Shown here: one piece after another, positions 63,322 through 64,000 of the stretch
How the letters are laid out: every line of letters begins with the position of its first letter
Numbering within the stretch: position 1 is the stretch's first letter
Source: Symbiodinium natans
Taxonomy: Eukaryota > Sar > Dinophyceae > Suessiales > Symbiodiniaceae
NCBI GenBank assembly: GCA_905221605.1
Contig: CAJNDS010002413.1
Span: 948,641-1,012,640 of the forward strand
Direction: 5' to 3'
Length of the DNA stretch: 64,000 bases
Notes under the pieces: generated by a model
What the model was told of the DNA's origin: nothing
What the model saw: the letters and a program-made list of their open reading frames with translations, nothing else
Databases searched by the model: none
Made by a program: the position numbers and the translations under genes

Positions 63322-64000
63322 GCTCGCAGCTCATTTGAGGGCTTCTCAGGGTCAGGGTTTCGGTTCAGGACTTGGGGCTTGGGGTTTCTTAGGGTTTCAA
63401 AACCCCAAACCCTAAGCCCTAAACCCTAAACCCTAAACCCCAAACCCTAAGCCCTAAACCCTAAACCCTAAACCCTAAACCCTAAGCCCTAAACCCTAAA
63501 CCCTAAATCCGAACGAGCCTATATACTAAACCCATGAGCCGATCGCCGCTGCTGGGCACGGCAAGCCCCCAGTCGCCTGGCGCAAGCCCCAAATCCTGGG
63601 CCCAAATCCCAAATGGCTCCTCCAAGAGTACAAAACCCTATTAGGGTTTCGGGTTTAGGGTTTAGGGTTTAGGGCTACTAGGACCCGGAGAAGGCCCTTA
63701 CTTTCTTTTTTTTCAGGGTTGGGGTTCCCTGAGTAATCCCCTCAAAAGCACAAAGGTAGATTACTACTGGGTTTAGACCGTGTTTAGGGTGCAGGATGTA
63801 GGGTTAGGCCTCCTCAAGAAGATAAATCAAGGCGGACAGTTGACTCCGAAAGGGTTTAGGCTTTGGTGGTTTATCAGGTTTTGCTTGGAGTCGGGGTTGA
63901 GGCTTTCGATTCTTAAGTTTAGGGTTTAGGGTGTAGGGCTTGGGGTTTAGTTCGGGAGGCTTTAGCCTGCACTCAGGGGATGATTTCAAGGCCTAGGATC

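Noticed and set aside
1-64000. Window as a true telomere or subtelomere
   Set aside because: TTTAGGG tracts occur in both orientations throughout, alternate with unique sequence and never run to an end; two long genes cross them.

Overview
This window looks like nuclear DNA of a dinoflagellate. The evidence is: coding sequence cut into exons of about 8-70 nt; introns that mostly open with GC (some GT, two GA) and close with AG followed by G; DNA saturated with the TTTAGGG telomere-type repeat in both orientations; a Ty1/copia element; and an RCC1-like VVTWG repeat gene of a type common in dinoflagellate genomes. The species cannot be told (Symbiodiniaceae, Polarella-like or Prorocentrum-like are all possible). 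It is not a chromosome end, because unique sequence and two long genes run through it.

Two genes lie in tandem on the + strand, and most of their coding sequence is invisible to a simple ORF scan. Gene 1 (about 1-19475, 5' end outside the window, 3' end not found) was rebuilt by eye from 17 small exons and encodes a charged coiled-coil protein that I do not recognise. Gene 2 (about 22850 to beyond 63321) was rebuilt from 30 exons (1311 nt, 437 codons) in about 40.5 kb. It is a TM9SF/nonaspanin (EMP70) multi-pass membrane protein. Its order of family motifs is intact, from GFYLPG through [55 protein letters not shown] and SSGAVPF to PVRTN. The signal-peptide exon and the last part of the gene lie outside what I can identify.

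The introns are built largely from TTTAGGG-type repeats and their drifted variants, from small inverted-repeat (MITE-like) elements and from long G or C homopolymers. There is a strand polarity: most introns start with the G-rich orientation (TTTAGGG) just after the exon and end with the C-rich orientation (CCCTAAA) just before the next exon, so each intron could fold back on itself and bring its splice sites together. In a few places a repeat unit itself supplies the splice site.

Other elements sit inside the introns. A deleted copia-type LTR element (15974-19345) is in gene 1. In gene 2 there is an RCC1-like repeat ORF (29698-31215), a nearly intact copia element (34384-42302) with LTRs differing by one base, and a 56-codon ORF at 50561. 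Several MITE-like elements carry a telomere-type tract in their middle, and two tracts are flanked by short duplications of unique sequence. Both suggest that telomere-type DNA was inserted into existing sequence, perhaps at break repair. All exon boundaries are inferred by eye with reading phase as a constraint; transcript data would be decisive.
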